Numbered from the stretch's first letter, positions 40,117-49,288 are shown. The stretch is DNA of 64,000 nucleotides from Amycolatopsis cihanbeyliensis (GCF_006715045.1 NZ_VFML01000001.1:5428001-5492000), one strand, 5' to 3'. A program made the numbers and translations. The notes: generated from the sequence alone by a model not told the origin.

Positions 40117-41352
40117 TCAGGCCTGGTCTGCGAAGAAATGGGCTTGGGCCAGCTCGCGATTGGCCATGCTGGACAGGAAGGTGCCGAGCCCGGCATGGCT
40201 GTGCAGCATCGACATGTCGCGCCAGACCCGCTCGACCCGCTCCCCGGCGCGCACCGAGCTGGACCCGGCAGTGGGGAACAACTGGCTTTCGACCGCGCGC
40301 CAGCACAGCCGAACGGTTTCCCTGCCGATCAGGGCCAGCCGCAGTTCCCGCTCGCGGGTGATCGCGGCCGGTCCCCGCGCACTCAGGTCCCGCCACTGCC
40401 GGACCGCGTCCAGTACCGCCGCCTCGGCCGCCGCGATCATGCCCGCCGCCTCGCCGTACCGGAACTGGTAGTCGGGGTCCTCGGTCCGCGGCACGATCGG
40501 CCAGAAACTGGTGGTCCTGGCCCGCATCAGCTCGTCGTAGGCGTCCAGGGCACCCTGCGCCATACCCACCGCGAGGATGCCGAGTTCGAGAAGCATGAAG
40601 CTGAGCGGGCCGCCGCCGTACTCGGGGTTGGTGTGCAGCGCTCGTCCCGGTGTTCCCTTGGTGGGGTCGGTCTGGGGGAGCAGGCCCGTGCGGGTCAGGT
40701 GGTCGGGGACGTGGGCTTCGACCGCCGTGATGCCGTGCGACCCGCTGCCGCGTAAGCCAAGTTGGCCGCCCCAGTCGTCCTCCAACCGCCACGACTCGCG
40801 CGGCAGGACGAACATCAGGGGCGTCGGCTCCGGATCGCCGTCCCGGTGCACCATGGTGTGACCGAGGAAATGTGTCGCGTACGGCGAACCGGAGCAGTAG
40901 CGCCAGGTTCCGTTCACCACCCAGCCGCCGTCGACACGCGTCGCCGAGCCCGCGGGCGCGACCGTGGCGGGACAGATGAAGTCGCCGGTGGCGAACAGTT
41001 CCCGCTGCGCCCGTTCCTCGAACAGCGTGCCGACGACCAGCGCGTGCGCCGCGCCGAACAGGTACATCCAGCCGGTCGAGGGGCACCCGCGGGCGAGCGC
41101 CGTGCAGACCCTGGCGAAGGTGTCGGCGCCGAGCTCGTAGCCACCGTAGCGGCGCGGGACCAGCAGCCGGTAGAGACCGGCGTTCACGAGCTGGTCGTGG
41201 ACGTCCGGTGCGTAGTAGGTTCGTTGCTCGGTCTCGGCCTGCCGTTCGACGAGGCCGCTCGCGATGGCCCTGGCCCGTGCCACCGCCTCCTCCGCGGCGA
41301 GTCCGGTTTCGGGAGCCCGCACGTGTCCCGGCTCGGTTCTGGTGCTCGTCAT
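40117..41352 (-). CDS. Second acyl-CoA-dehydrogenase-fold flavin oxidase/monooxygenase
   Basis: A 411-residue protein of the same superfamily as the enzyme at 36710, clearly diverged from it. It has LYRLLVPRRYGGYELGADTF, CTALARGCPSTGWMYLFGA, CPATVAPAGSATRVDGGWVV, GTWRYCSGSPYATHF, DWGGQLGLRGSGSHGITAVE and LCWRAVESQLFPTAGSSSVR. AAGGAG precedes ATG 41352. Two such proteins in one gene series suggest successive oxidations or N-oxygenation on related substrates. Homologous enzymes in sugar and aromatic pathways use FADH2 or FMNH2 supplied by a reductase. Confidence 0.85.
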   Translation of the reverse strand: MTSTRTEPGHVRAPETGLAAEEAVARARAIASGLVERQAETEQRTYYAPDVHDQLVNAGLYRLLVPRRYGGYELGADTFARVCTALARGCPSTGWMYLFGAAHALVVGTLFEERAQRELFATGDFICPATVAPAGSATRVDGGWVVNGTWRYCSGSPYATHFLGHTMVHRDGDPEPTPLMFVLPRESWRLEDDWGGQLGLRGSGSHGITAVEAHVPDHLTRTGLLPQTDPTKGTPGRALHTNPEYGGGPLSFMLLELGILAVGMAQGALDAYDELMRARTTSFWPIVPRTEDPDYQFRYGEAAGMIAAAEAAVLDAVRQWRDLSARGPAAITRERELRLALIGRETVRLCWRAVESQLFPTAGSSSVRAGERVERVWRDMSMLHSHAGLGTFLSSMANRELAQAHFFADQA

Positions 41353-41393
41353 GGGCACTGGCTCCTTGTCGCGTGCGTGGCGGGGATACACGA

Positions 41394-42692
41394 TCACGTC
41401 AGCGCGGCCTCGAGCCGGCGCCGGAAGTCGTCGGCGATTCCGGTGATCGTGCTGCCGTCGAACGTGTTGGCGTTGTACTTCAAGCTGCTCACGATCCGGC
41501 CCGAGCGCAGGATCTCCAGTGCCCACGAGCCCCCGTTGGGAATGCTCGAACTTCGCCGCTGCGACAGCCGCCGGTCGCGAATCGCGGTACCGGTGGCCTC
41601 GCCGAGAACGAGGTCGTCGGAGAAGGCAGGCGGTTGCAACACCTGAAACGCGACCACGGCGCCGCCCGGATCGCCGAACGCCTCGGTGATCTGTGGCACC
41701 TCGTCGACGATGTCACCGAACGGGATGTCGTGCGCGTATGCTTCGAAGCACGTCGTCCGCACCCGGGTGACGGCATCGCGCAGGTGCCGGGCGTCGCCAA
41801 GGTCGGTCAGCAAGGGCAACAGGTTGAAGAACGGACCGACCGTGTTGTTGAAGCGCTCCTGGTACCGGCCCGCGGTGAAGGTCGGTGTCATGATCCGGGA
41901 CACGCCGGTCATGTCCCGCAACTGCAGCTGATGTGCGGCAAGCAAGACCATGAATGGCGTGCTGCGTACCGACCGGGCGAATGCCCCGACCTTGGCCGAA
42001 AGGTCATCGTCGAGGACGAATCGGTGTGCGGCGTAGACATCGTGCCGGTCGTCGGGCAAGGGCCGGTCGGTGGGGACGGCGGTCATGCCGTTTCCGTGAA
42101 GTTTGTGCCGCCAGTAGTCTCGTGCCTGCCCGGTGGCGATACCGCCGTGTCGCTGCCACACGGCGAACTCCGCGTACTGCGGTGCTTCCGGGAGATCGGC
42201 CTGCTTTCCGGCCAGCCGCGCGGTGTAGCAGGCGGCGAGGTCGCGTACCAGCAGCCCCATCGACCAGTCGTCGCTGGCGACGTGATGTGTCGCGAGTACC
42301 AGCACCGAGTCCTTCTCGTCGAACTGCCCGAGCACCGCCCGCAGGTGCGGAATCTCCGCGACGTTGATCGGCTGCTCGTCGACGTCGTTGAGCAGGGCCT
42401 CCGCGTCGCGGTCACGGTCGCCGGAATCCAGCATTCGCACCGAAAGGTCGGCCTGGTTCGGGGGGTGGACGACCTGGTGGCCGCCGCCCTCGCCGGCCAC
42501 GACATCGGTACGCAGCACGTCATGCCGGGCCACGACGTCGTTCAGCGCCTGCTGGAGCACGGTCGCTTCCACCGGGCCGGTGAGCCGCCAGGCGTCGACG
42601 AGGATGTGCCGTTCGCCGAACGCGCCGTCGGCGTCGCCCTTGTCGAACGCGAGTAGGAACTCCTGGTTGAAGGAGAGCGGGGCGCCAGTCAT
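41394..42692 (-). CDS. Free-standing NRPS condensation enzyme (SgcC5-like coupling enzyme)
   Basis: A 432-residue stand-alone condensation domain. The N-terminal segment PLSFNQEFLLAF matches core C1. The catalytic motif is LATHHVASDDWSMGLLVRDL, containing HHxxxD with the second His. FTAGRYQERFNNTVGPFFNL corresponds to the later YxxFxN-type core. Alone, such enzymes join a PCP-bound acyl group to a hydroxyl or amine of another molecule, as SgcC5 does in C-1027. ATG 42692 follows AGGAG with a 10-base gap. GTG 42710, overlapping the previous stop, is the alternative. Its partner is the adjacent A-PCP protein. Confidence 0.88.
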   Translation of the reverse strand: MTGAPLSFNQEFLLAFDKGDADGAFGERHILVDAWRLTGPVEATVLQQALNDVVARHDVLRTDVVAGEGGGHQVVHPPNQADLSVRMLDSGDRDRDAEALLNDVDEQPINVAEIPHLRAVLGQFDEKDSVLVLATHHVASDDWSMGLLVRDLAACYTARLAGKQADLPEAPQYAEFAVWQRHGGIATGQARDYWRHKLHGNGMTAVPTDRPLPDDRHDVYAAHRFVLDDDLSAKVGAFARSVRSTPFMVLLAAHQLQLRDMTGVSRIMTPTFTAGRYQERFNNTVGPFFNLLPLLTDLGDARHLRDAVTRVRTTCFEAYAHDIPFGDIVDEVPQITEAFGDPGGAVVAFQVLQPPAFSDDLVLGEATGTAIRDRRLSQRRSSSIPNGGSWALEILRSGRIVSSLKYNANTFDGSTITGIADDFRRRLEAALT

Positions 42693-42706
42693 CCGGTCGT
42701 ATCTCC

Positions 42707-44464
42707 TCACGTGGTTGCCGCCGGGACGCGGCTGTTCAGCCAGATGTCCAGCTCCCGGACGGTCGGCGCGTTGAACACGTCGCTCACGCCCACCTCGACG
42801 CCGAGTGCCTTCCCGATCCGGGTGGCAAGGCGCACCGCCAGCATCGACTGCCCACCGAGGTCCAGGAAGCTGTCGTCGATGCCGACCTGGTCGGTCGCCA
42901 GCACCTCGGCGAACAGCGCGCAGAGCAGCTCCTGGCGTTCGGTCGCCGGCGGCTGGTAACCCGCGATCTCGTCGAAGTCCGGTTCGGGCAGCGCCCTGCG
43001 GTCGACCTTCCCGTTGGCGGTCAACGGCAATGCGTCCACCTCGACGAACGCCGCCGGCACCATGTAGTCCGGCAGCTCGGCCCGCGTGTGAGCGCGCAGT
43101 GCCGCGAGGTCGAGCGGCGCGCCGTCGGTCACGACGTAGGCGACCAGTCGTTTCTCGCCAGACGGGGCGACTCGCGCCACCACGGCGGTATGTGCGACGC
43201 CGGGTTGTCCCGCGAGGACGTTCTCGACCTCGACCGGCTCCACCCGGAAGCCCCGGATCTTGACCTGGTCGGTTACCCGGGACACGAACTCGACCAAGCC
43301 GTCACCGGTCATGCGAACCAGGTCACCGGTGCGGTACATCCGGTTGCCTACGCCCGCGAACGGGTCGTCGACGAACCGTTCGGCGGTGAGATCCGGGCGG
43401 CCGTAGTATCCGATGGCGAGTCGCGAGCCGCCGACGTACAGTTCGCCGACAGCGCCGTCCGGGACCGGCTGGTGGTTCCCGTCGAGGACATACAGCCGGA
43501 CACCGGCCATGGCCCGGCCGAGAGGGACACCGGAGCCCGGTTCCGGCCTCGGGATCGGCACCGACGTCGCGAACAGGGACAGTTCCGTCGCCCCGTACAT
43601 CGACCTGACCACGATGCCAGGGCAGGCGTCCAGAACCCGCCGCACGGCGGCGGCACTGATCACGTCACCGCCGGTGAGCACCTCCTGTACTCCCGTGAGG
43701 CATTCCGGGGACTCCTCGGCCAGCACCCGGAAGAGGCCGGCGGTCAGGTGCAGCCCGGTGATTCCGTGCTCGCTGATCCGATGCCGCAGGGACCGCGCGT
43801 CGACCTCGCGAGACGGCGCGATCACCACCTGACCGCCGCGGAGCAACGGCACCCACAACTCGTAGGTGGACACGCTGTACGCGTATGGCGCGACGGCAAG
43901 CACACGCAGGTGCCGGCCGCTGTCCCAGCACGGGTCGGCGACGAGCTCCAGAACAGCCCGGTGCGGCACCGCGACACCAAGAGGTTCACCGGTTGACCCG
44001 GAGGTGTGCATGACGTACGCGGTGTCACCGGACGTCGTCGGGCTCGCCGGGTCCGTCCGCGGCATCCCTGCCGTTGCCTGATCGACGTCCACTGCGATCG
44101 TGACGCGCGCGGTCGGCGTCTCACCCCGCTGCATGGCGCTGTCCACCAGCAGGATCGGCCCACCGGCGTGATCCATGATCCGCTGCATCCGGTCGCGGGG
44201 ATACGCGCTGTGCAACGGCAGGTAGAACGCCCCCGCCTTCAGGATGGCCAGCAGGGCCACCACCAGGTCGGCCGAATGTTCCATCAGGACCGCGACCGGG
44301 TTTTCGGATCGTACACCGAGCGACCGCAACCGGTTGGCGAGCTGGTTCGCCCGATCGTTCAGCTCCCGGTAAGACAGCAGAACGTCGCCACAGACCACCG
44401 CGGTCGCGTCCGGTGTCCGGGCGGCCTGTGCGGCGAACCGGCTTTGTATGGACGGAAATCCCAT
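42707..44464 (-). CDS. NRPS adenylation-PCP didomain protein
   Basis: A 585-residue protein. The adenylation domain (about 1-480) has SYRELNDRANQLANRL, the phosphate-binding loop HTSGSTGEPLGVAVPH, YGATEL, GELYVGGSRLAIGYYGRPDL, YRTGDLVRM, VKIRGFRVEP and LPLTANGKVDRRAL with the A10 Lys. The PCP (about 500-575) has the phosphopantetheine Ser in DLGGQSMLAVRLATR. The usual loop Lys reads E/L (STGEPLG), and the position normally held by Asp that binds the alpha-amino group (core A4) reads Ser in YSVSTYELW. Both argue for a carboxylic or beta-amino acid substrate instead of a standard alpha-amino acid. ATG 44464 follows a GGGGG tract. Confidence 0.9.
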   Translation of the reverse strand: MGFPSIQSRFAAQAARTPDATAVVCGDVLLSYRELNDRANQLANRLRSLGVRSENPVAVLMEHSADLVVALLAILKAGAFYLPLHSAYPRDRMQRIMDHAGGPILLVDSAMQRGETPTARVTIAVDVDQATAGMPRTDPASPTTSGDTAYVMHTSGSTGEPLGVAVPHRAVLELVADPCWDSGRHLRVLAVAPYAYSVSTYELWVPLLRGGQVVIAPSREVDARSLRHRISEHGITGLHLTAGLFRVLAEESPECLTGVQEVLTGGDVISAAAVRRVLDACPGIVVRSMYGATELSLFATSVPIPRPEPGSGVPLGRAMAGVRLYVLDGNHQPVPDGAVGELYVGGSRLAIGYYGRPDLTAERFVDDPFAGVGNRMYRTGDLVRMTGDGLVEFVSRVTDQVKIRGFRVEPVEVENVLAGQPGVAHTAVVARVAPSGEKRLVAYVVTDGAPLDLAALRAHTRAELPDYMVPAAFVEVDALPLTANGKVDRRALPEPDFDEIAGYQPPATERQELLCALFAEVLATDQVGIDDSFLDLGGQSMLAVRLATRIGKALGVEVGVSDVFNAPTVRELDIWLNSRVPAATT

Positions 44465-44602
44465 TCGGCTAGCCCCCGTACCCCAGGATGGTCGGTTCTG
44501 TCTTCTCAATCTTTCGGATTCGCCGGCTGGTACGCCAACTTCTGGATTGCGTGACGTGATCGCGGGCCGGAAGGCCTTCGCCCAGTCCGACCTTCGCCCG
44601 AG

Positions 44603-46156
44603 TCATGGTTGATTATCGGGTGGTTCGATCGAAAGGCAGTGGCGGAACTCGTTACGCGGGTCATACAACTTCTTGATCCGTTGCAGCCGCGGGTAGTTCT
44701 CCTTATAGTACAGGGTGGACCACGGCACTCCTGACGTGTTCCATTGTGGATCGGCGAGGTCCCGGTCCGGGTAGTTGATGTAGGCACCCTCGTTGTTCTC
44801 GTCGGGAACCGGTACACCTCCGGTCTCGGCGTAGATATCCCGGTAGAGCGCACGCAGGTTCCCAATGTGGTATTCATCCTCGTCCGGATCCCACCACGCC
44901 GAAAGGAAGGCGCCCTTGAGTATCGAGTTTCGCTGCGCGACCGCGGTGGCGTCCGGCGCCACGGCGTTGACCCGGCCGCCGTACCCGATGAACATGAAGT
45001 AGATCGACTTCGGGTTCTCGGTGTCCAGATGGCGGTATGCCGTGGCGGTCTGCTCGTCCGTATACCCCCTGCGCAGGTAGGCGGACTTGAGCTTGAACCG
45101 GGAGCCGCCAAGCGCGTTGTGGTCGCCGCGGTTTGAATGAGTGAAGAAGTACAGCCACGATACGACCCCGTTGTCGGCCCGCGCCGACGGCTCGACCTCG
45201 ACACCTTCGGTTACCGCATCGAAGAACTCGTTCGTCAGCCGCCGCGCGCCGGGGATGTCGTCGTCGATGAGCGACCCGATCGCGATCAGCCCGCCGGACC
45301 GATGGGTCGCGCAGAAGAAGGCGGTGAGATCCGCCTCCGGGCTCCCCGGTGCGCTGTTGCGCTCGAACCAGGCTGCGTAGTTGCGCACGATCTTGACGAA
45401 GTCGCGTTCGGTCATCGTGTCCCAGGACCACACCAGCTGGCCGTTGCGCCACCGGACGGGAGCCGTGGGCAGGAGTTCGTGCGGGTCGCTCGAGGTCGCC
45501 CCCGGCTGCCGTAGCCAGTACCTGGTCACCACGCCGAAGTTGCCGCCGCCACCACCGGTGTGTGCCCACCACAGGTCATGGTGCGGATCGTCGGGCTCGT
45601 CGGTGGCCACGATCGCCCTGGCGTGCCCCGAGGCGTCGACGACGACGACCTCGACCGCGCAGAGGTAGTCCACTATGGCGCCGTAGCGCCGGGACAGCGG
45701 TCCGAATCCACCACCGACAAGGTGCCCGCCGATGCAGACTTCCGTGCCTTCCCCGGCTGGAACCGTTACACCCCAACGTTTGTAGAGCTCACGGTAGATA
45801 TCGCCGACCTTCGCGCCAGGCTGCATCGAGAAGGCACGTCGAGCGCGGTCGAAGTCTACGTCGGTCATCATGGAAAGGTCGAGCAGCATGCCTCCTTCGG
45901 CCGAGCCGGTTCCCTCGTAGCCGTGACCGCCGCTGCGGACGGTGACTCGCTTTCCCGCAGCCACCGCCTTGTCGATCGCGGCGAGGACCTCAGCGGTGCT
46001 GGTGGGAAAGCAGATATAGTTCGCATCGGACACGAAACGTTGGTTGAACCCGCAGCGAACAGCCGTCTCGTAGCGAGGATCATCCGCGGCGATGGCGGCA
46101 GGCTGCGGCAGCGTGGCGGCGTTCCGGCGCTCTATGTTCGTGGGCTGCTGCGTCAC
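44603..46156 (-). CDS. FAD-linked oxidase of the berberine-bridge-enzyme type
   Basis: A 517-residue flavoprotein. The FAD-binding part has VRSGGHGYEGTGSAEGG (His, a probable covalent FAD site), PAGEGTEVCIGGHLVGGGFG, and LWWAHTGGGGGNFGVVTRYW. The C-terminal BBE segment has NYPDRDLADPQWNTSG, YYKENYPRLQRIKKLYDP and NEFRHCLSI. There is no signal peptide. Such oxidases perform two-electron oxidations, ring closures or aromatisation in natural-product pathways. The GTG start overlaps the DUF2306 stop (GTGA), so it is translationally coupled to that membrane protein. Confidence 0.88.
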   Translation of the reverse strand: MTQQPTNIERRNAATLPQPAAIAADDPRYETAVRCGFNQRFVSDANYICFPTSTAEVLAAIDKAVAAGKRVTVRSGGHGYEGTGSAEGGMLLDLSMMTDVDFDRARRAFSMQPGAKVGDIYRELYKRWGVTVPAGEGTEVCIGGHLVGGGFGPLSRRYGAIVDYLCAVEVVVVDASGHARAIVATDEPDDPHHDLWWAHTGGGGGNFGVVTRYWLRQPGATSSDPHELLPTAPVRWRNGQLVWSWDTMTERDFVKIVRNYAAWFERNSAPGSPEADLTAFFCATHRSGGLIAIGSLIDDDIPGARRLTNEFFDAVTEGVEVEPSARADNGVVSWLYFFTHSNRGDHNALGGSRFKLKSAYLRRGYTDEQTATAYRHLDTENPKSIYFMFIGYGGRVNAVAPDATAVAQRNSILKGAFLSAWWDPDEDEYHIGNLRALYRDIYAETGGVPVPDENNEGAYINYPDRDLADPQWNTSGVPWSTLYYKENYPRLQRIKKLYDPRNEFRHCLSIEPPDNQP

Positions 46157-46869
46157 GACACGGCCTCCGAGTTCCGTCGCCGGAGTGCCTTCCGGCGATC
46201 CTCGGTGCGATAGATCCACCACTGGACGAGCATCAGGTTGCCCACCCAGCCGACCCATCGCACGGTTTCCTGCACGTAGTTGATGTCGATCACGTCGGTC
46301 ATGGATAGGCCTATCCGGCCCAGGATGACGCCCCACACGTTGTTCATGACGATCGCGAAGCTGTACAGCATCAGGCGGCGGTGCTTGGCGAACTGACGCT
46401 GCCGTGCCCGGATGAATGCCATGGTGGTCACGGCCATCCACGTGATCGTGGCCATGGAGACACCGACCTGCCCGACGACCGGCGCGAACGGGACGATGAC
46501 GAGACCGGTGCAACCGCCGATCAATGCCGACACCACGTAGAACCGGCCACTGATCCGGTGCACCCGTGGGTGGTTGGCCCGCAGCCACGGCCACAGTTGA
46601 AGCACCACGGTGATCATCGCGACGGTGCCGAAGAACATATGTATGAGCAGGAGCGGGAAGTAGAGGGGGAAACCGTCGTGCGGCGGCAGCGGTGCCGTCT
46701 CCTCGTTCAGTTCCCGGAACGGGCTGAGCTGGTAAACCAGGAAGGCGAGCACGACCAGGGCCAGCGGGATGATCCAGGGGCGGCGCCACCAGACCGGCCG
46801 GGTCGGCCGGTTCGTCGGTCCGGTGGCCCGCCCGCCGGTTGCCGCGACGGCGTCGACGTTCTGGGTCAT
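46153..46869 (-). CDS. DUF2306 family membrane protein
   Basis: A 238-residue integral membrane protein with five to seven predicted helices, including IIPLALVVLAFLVYQL, FPLLLIHMFFGTVAMITVVL, FYVVSALIGGCTGLVIVPF and VSMATITWMAVTTMAFI. A HRISGRFYV motif and histidines near helix ends (HRRLMLYSFAIVMNNVWG) are typical of DUF2306, whose function is unknown. Heme or electron-transfer roles have been suggested for related proteins. It overlaps both neighbours (ATGA with DUF2855, GTGA with the BBE oxidase), so all three are made together. Confidence 0.8.
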   Translation of the reverse strand: MTQNVDAVAATGGRATGPTNRPTRPVWWRRPWIIPLALVVLAFLVYQLSPFRELNEETAPLPPHDGFPLYFPLLLIHMFFGTVAMITVVLQLWPWLRANHPRVHRISGRFYVVSALIGGCTGLVIVPFAPVVGQVGVSMATITWMAVTTMAFIRARQRQFAKHRRLMLYSFAIVMNNVWGVILGRIGLSMTDVIDINYVQETVRWVGWVGNLMLVQWWIYRTEDRRKALRRRNSEAVS

Positions 46870-47936
46870 GGTGTCAGCACCGCCCCCACTGCCGGCTTCT
46901 GTTCACCGGCGAGCACGGTGCGGAACGCGTCGGCGATCGCGTCCGGACCGTTCCCGCGCTGGACCACCAGCCAGGACCTGGTGCCGGTGAGGAACTCTTC
47001 CTCCGCCTCCCGGTAACGGCGCTTGTAGGCGTCGGCGCCGACTTCGGCCATGGTCTGCTCTTCCACCGCGGGCGTGAAGTACGGTTGCGGCTGCGGATCA
47101 CCGACCTCCGGCGGGGCGAACGACGTGCTGGGGTGGGTGAATCCGGCGAGGAAGGTGGTGGTCAACTGGGCGCCCGCGTGCCGGTAGACCGCGCGTATCC
47201 GCTCGGCGGAGTTGGTGAAGTCGACGAACAGGGCCGGGCTCGGCACGGCGTCGGCGCCGAGTTCGTCGTAGGCCACCACCGAGTCGTAGAGCTCGAGGCC
47301 GCGGGCGAACGCCTTGTGCTCGCCCGAGGTCACGCCGGTCACTGAAATGCCGTCCCGGCGCGCCAGCAGGTCAGCCAGGCCGATGGCCGTCTTGCAGGAC
47401 GCGCTGCTGATCAACACCGACTTGACGCCCTCGGTCGCGTGTTTGCCGATGGCGTCGGCCAGGGTGAAGGAACACGGGAACAGCGGGTGCAACAGTGCCC
47501 GCCGGTCGTCCAGCTCGTCAGCCTCCGGGGTGGCTGTCTCGTAGGTCCGGTACCAGTCGTGCGGGACGGCCTTCTGCTCGGTGTCGATGAACCCGCCGGA
47601 AATCGCCTCGGGGGTGACAATATGGTGGGTGGACGTCGGGAAGTACCCGAAGAACCTGCTGCCCTCGACGATGCCGGCGGCACGTGACTCGACGACGCGA
47701 GCGAATCCCCACACCGGTACCCGGCCGAATCCTTCCGGAGCGGGGAACACGTCGAAGAACCGCAGGGGCGAGTCGCCGAACAGCGCGTAGGTCGCGGTGA
47801 CCGTGGTGATGCCGAAACGCTCGACGGCGAGGCGGACCTGGCCCGGTCGCAACCTCGCGGATGTGGCCTGACGAACCTCGTACCTGGTGAGGTCGTCCCG
47901 TTCGAACAGCAGGTCCCAGGCATCCATAGGGGACAT
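46866..47936 (-). CDS. DUF2855 family protein (MDR/alcohol-dehydrogenase-like fold)
   Basis: A 356-residue protein recognised as DUF2855 from VRLAVERFGITTVTATYALF, FPAPEGFGRVPVWGFARVVE, RFFGYFPTSTHHIVTPEAIS and VLISSASCKTAIGLADLLAR. The last resembles the nucleotide-binding strand of medium-chain dehydrogenases, though the glycine motif is replaced. The zinc ligands of alcohol dehydrogenases are absent. It may be a reductase or isomerase, and the activity is uncharacterised. ATG 47936 follows GGAGGAG. It precedes DUF2306 with an ATGA overlap. Confidence 0.82.
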   Translation of the reverse strand: MSPMDAWDLLFERDDLTRYEVRQATSARLRPGQVRLAVERFGITTVTATYALFGDSPLRFFDVFPAPEGFGRVPVWGFARVVESRAAGIVEGSRFFGYFPTSTHHIVTPEAISGGFIDTEQKAVPHDWYRTYETATPEADELDDRRALLHPLFPCSFTLADAIGKHATEGVKSVLISSASCKTAIGLADLLARRDGISVTGVTSGEHKAFARGLELYDSVVAYDELGADAVPSPALFVDFTNSAERIRAVYRHAGAQLTTTFLAGFTHPSTSFAPPEVGDPQPQPYFTPAVEEQTMAEVGADAYKRRYREAEEEFLTGTRSWLVVQRGNGPDAIADAFRTVLAGEQKPAVGAVLTP

Positions 47937-47972
47937 ATCGCTCTCCTCCGATTGTTGTGCCGGGATGTACGG

Positions 47973-49283
47973 TCAGCCGATGACCTCGTCGATGGCGGAG
48001 CCGACCACGGCGCACATCTCGTCCAGTTGCGTCCGCGTGGTGATGAACGGCGGGGCGAGCATGATGCCGTAAGGCATGCCGCGAACGATCACGCCGCGCT
48101 CCCAGCACGCCGTCTCGATCAGGTCGCCGACGCCGCGCCCTTCCGGATCGGGAACACTGACACCGCACAGCAATCCGGCGATGTTGACCGTGGCCTTTTC
48201 CCCGACCGAGCTGTCCATGCCCTTTCGCAGGTGGTTCGACAGCTGCTGGATCTTCGGCAGGAAGTCGCCTTCGGTGAAGTGGGTGACCGCGGCCAGGCCC
48301 GCGGCGGCCGCGATCGGGTTGCCCGAGAAGGTGTGTGTCGTCCCGAAAGCCATGTGACCGTCCTGGTCACGGAACGGCGATGCGACCCGCTCGTGGATCA
48401 GCAACGCGGACAACGGGGCGTAGCCGCCGGAGATGCCCTTGCCCGCACAGATCAGGTCCGGGGTCACGCCCACGGTGTGCGCCCCGAAGTTCTGCCCCGT
48501 GCGTCCGAACCCGGTGACGATCTCGTCGAAGACCAGCAGCACATTGTACCGGTCGCAGATCTCCCGCACCCGTGCGAAGTAGCCGCGGTCCGGTGCGGCG
48601 AGCTCACGCAGCTGGCTGAGCGTCTCCACGACCAGCGCCGCGACATTGTCGGGGCCTTCGGCTTCGATCGTCTGCTCGATCATGGCCGCGGCCTGCTCCC
48701 CGGCCTGCTCGGGGGTGAGATTCCACTGCTTGGCCAAGGTTTCCGGAGGTAACGTGTGTACCACGTCGGGCATCGGTTGGCCGAACACCTTGACACCGGG
48801 ATGACCGGTGAGGCCGAGCGAGCCGTACGTGGCGCCGTGGTAACTCTCGTAGTGACTGAGGATCTTTTGCTTGGCCGGGTTGCCACTGACGGTGTGGTAG
48901 ACCCGAGCCAGCCGGATGGCCGCCTCGACCGCCTCCGAACCACCGCTGAGCAGTTTCACCGCCGTGATCCCGTCTGGCGCGAGCTCGGCCAGGGCGTGGG
49001 CCAAGCGCAGGGCGTTGCGGTTCGTACCGTGCAGCGGTGGCTGGAAGGCGAGGCCGCGGTGCAACTGCTCGTTCATCGCCGTGGTGATCGGCTCACAGTC
49101 GTACCCGAAACACGTGACGAACACGCCGGACAGCGCGTCGAGATAGTTGCGGCCATGGATGTCGAACAGCTGGATTCCCTTGCCGTACTCGAAGATCGTG
49201 GTTCTTGGCGTGAACGGCAACTCGGCGCAGAACGACCGGGTCTCGGCCGGCCACTGGATCCCTTCGGCGGTTTCGGCTGCCAT
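47973..49283 (-). CDS. Class III aminotransferase (PLP-dependent)
   Basis: A 436-residue fold-type I PLP enzyme of the ornithine/omega-aminotransferase group. Motifs include NYLDALSGVFVTCFGYDC, LLSGGSEAVEAAIRLARVYH (cofactor phosphate binding), YESYHGATYGSLGLTG, LLVFDEIVTGFGRTGQNF (Asp and pyridine-nitrogen contact), ICAGKGISGGYAPL with the Schiff-base Lys, and FGTTHTFSGNPIAAAAG. It transfers an amino group to a ketone or aldehyde, perhaps on an amino sugar or beta-amino acid building block. It is the second gene of the long series, six bases from the FAD oxidase gene. Confidence 0.9.
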   Translation of the reverse strand: MAAETAEGIQWPAETRSFCAELPFTPRTTIFEYGKGIQLFDIHGRNYLDALSGVFVTCFGYDCEPITTAMNEQLHRGLAFQPPLHGTNRNALRLAHALAELAPDGITAVKLLSGGSEAVEAAIRLARVYHTVSGNPAKQKILSHYESYHGATYGSLGLTGHPGVKVFGQPMPDVVHTLPPETLAKQWNLTPEQAGEQAAAMIEQTIEAEGPDNVAALVVETLSQLRELAAPDRGYFARVREICDRYNVLLVFDEIVTGFGRTGQNFGAHTVGVTPDLICAGKGISGGYAPLSALLIHERVASPFRDQDGHMAFGTTHTFSGNPIAAAAGLAAVTHFTEGDFLPKIQQLSNHLRKGMDSSVGEKATVNIAGLLCGVSVPDPEGRGVGDLIETACWERGVIVRGMPYGIMLAPPFITTRTQLDEMCAVVGSAIDEVIG

Positions 49284-49288
49284 AGCAC

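Noticed and set aside
38906..40471. A 521-codon plus-strand open frame
   Set aside because: It is antisense to the P450 and the second acyl-CoA-dehydrogenase-fold gene, both of which show full catalytic motifs. The frame itself shows none.
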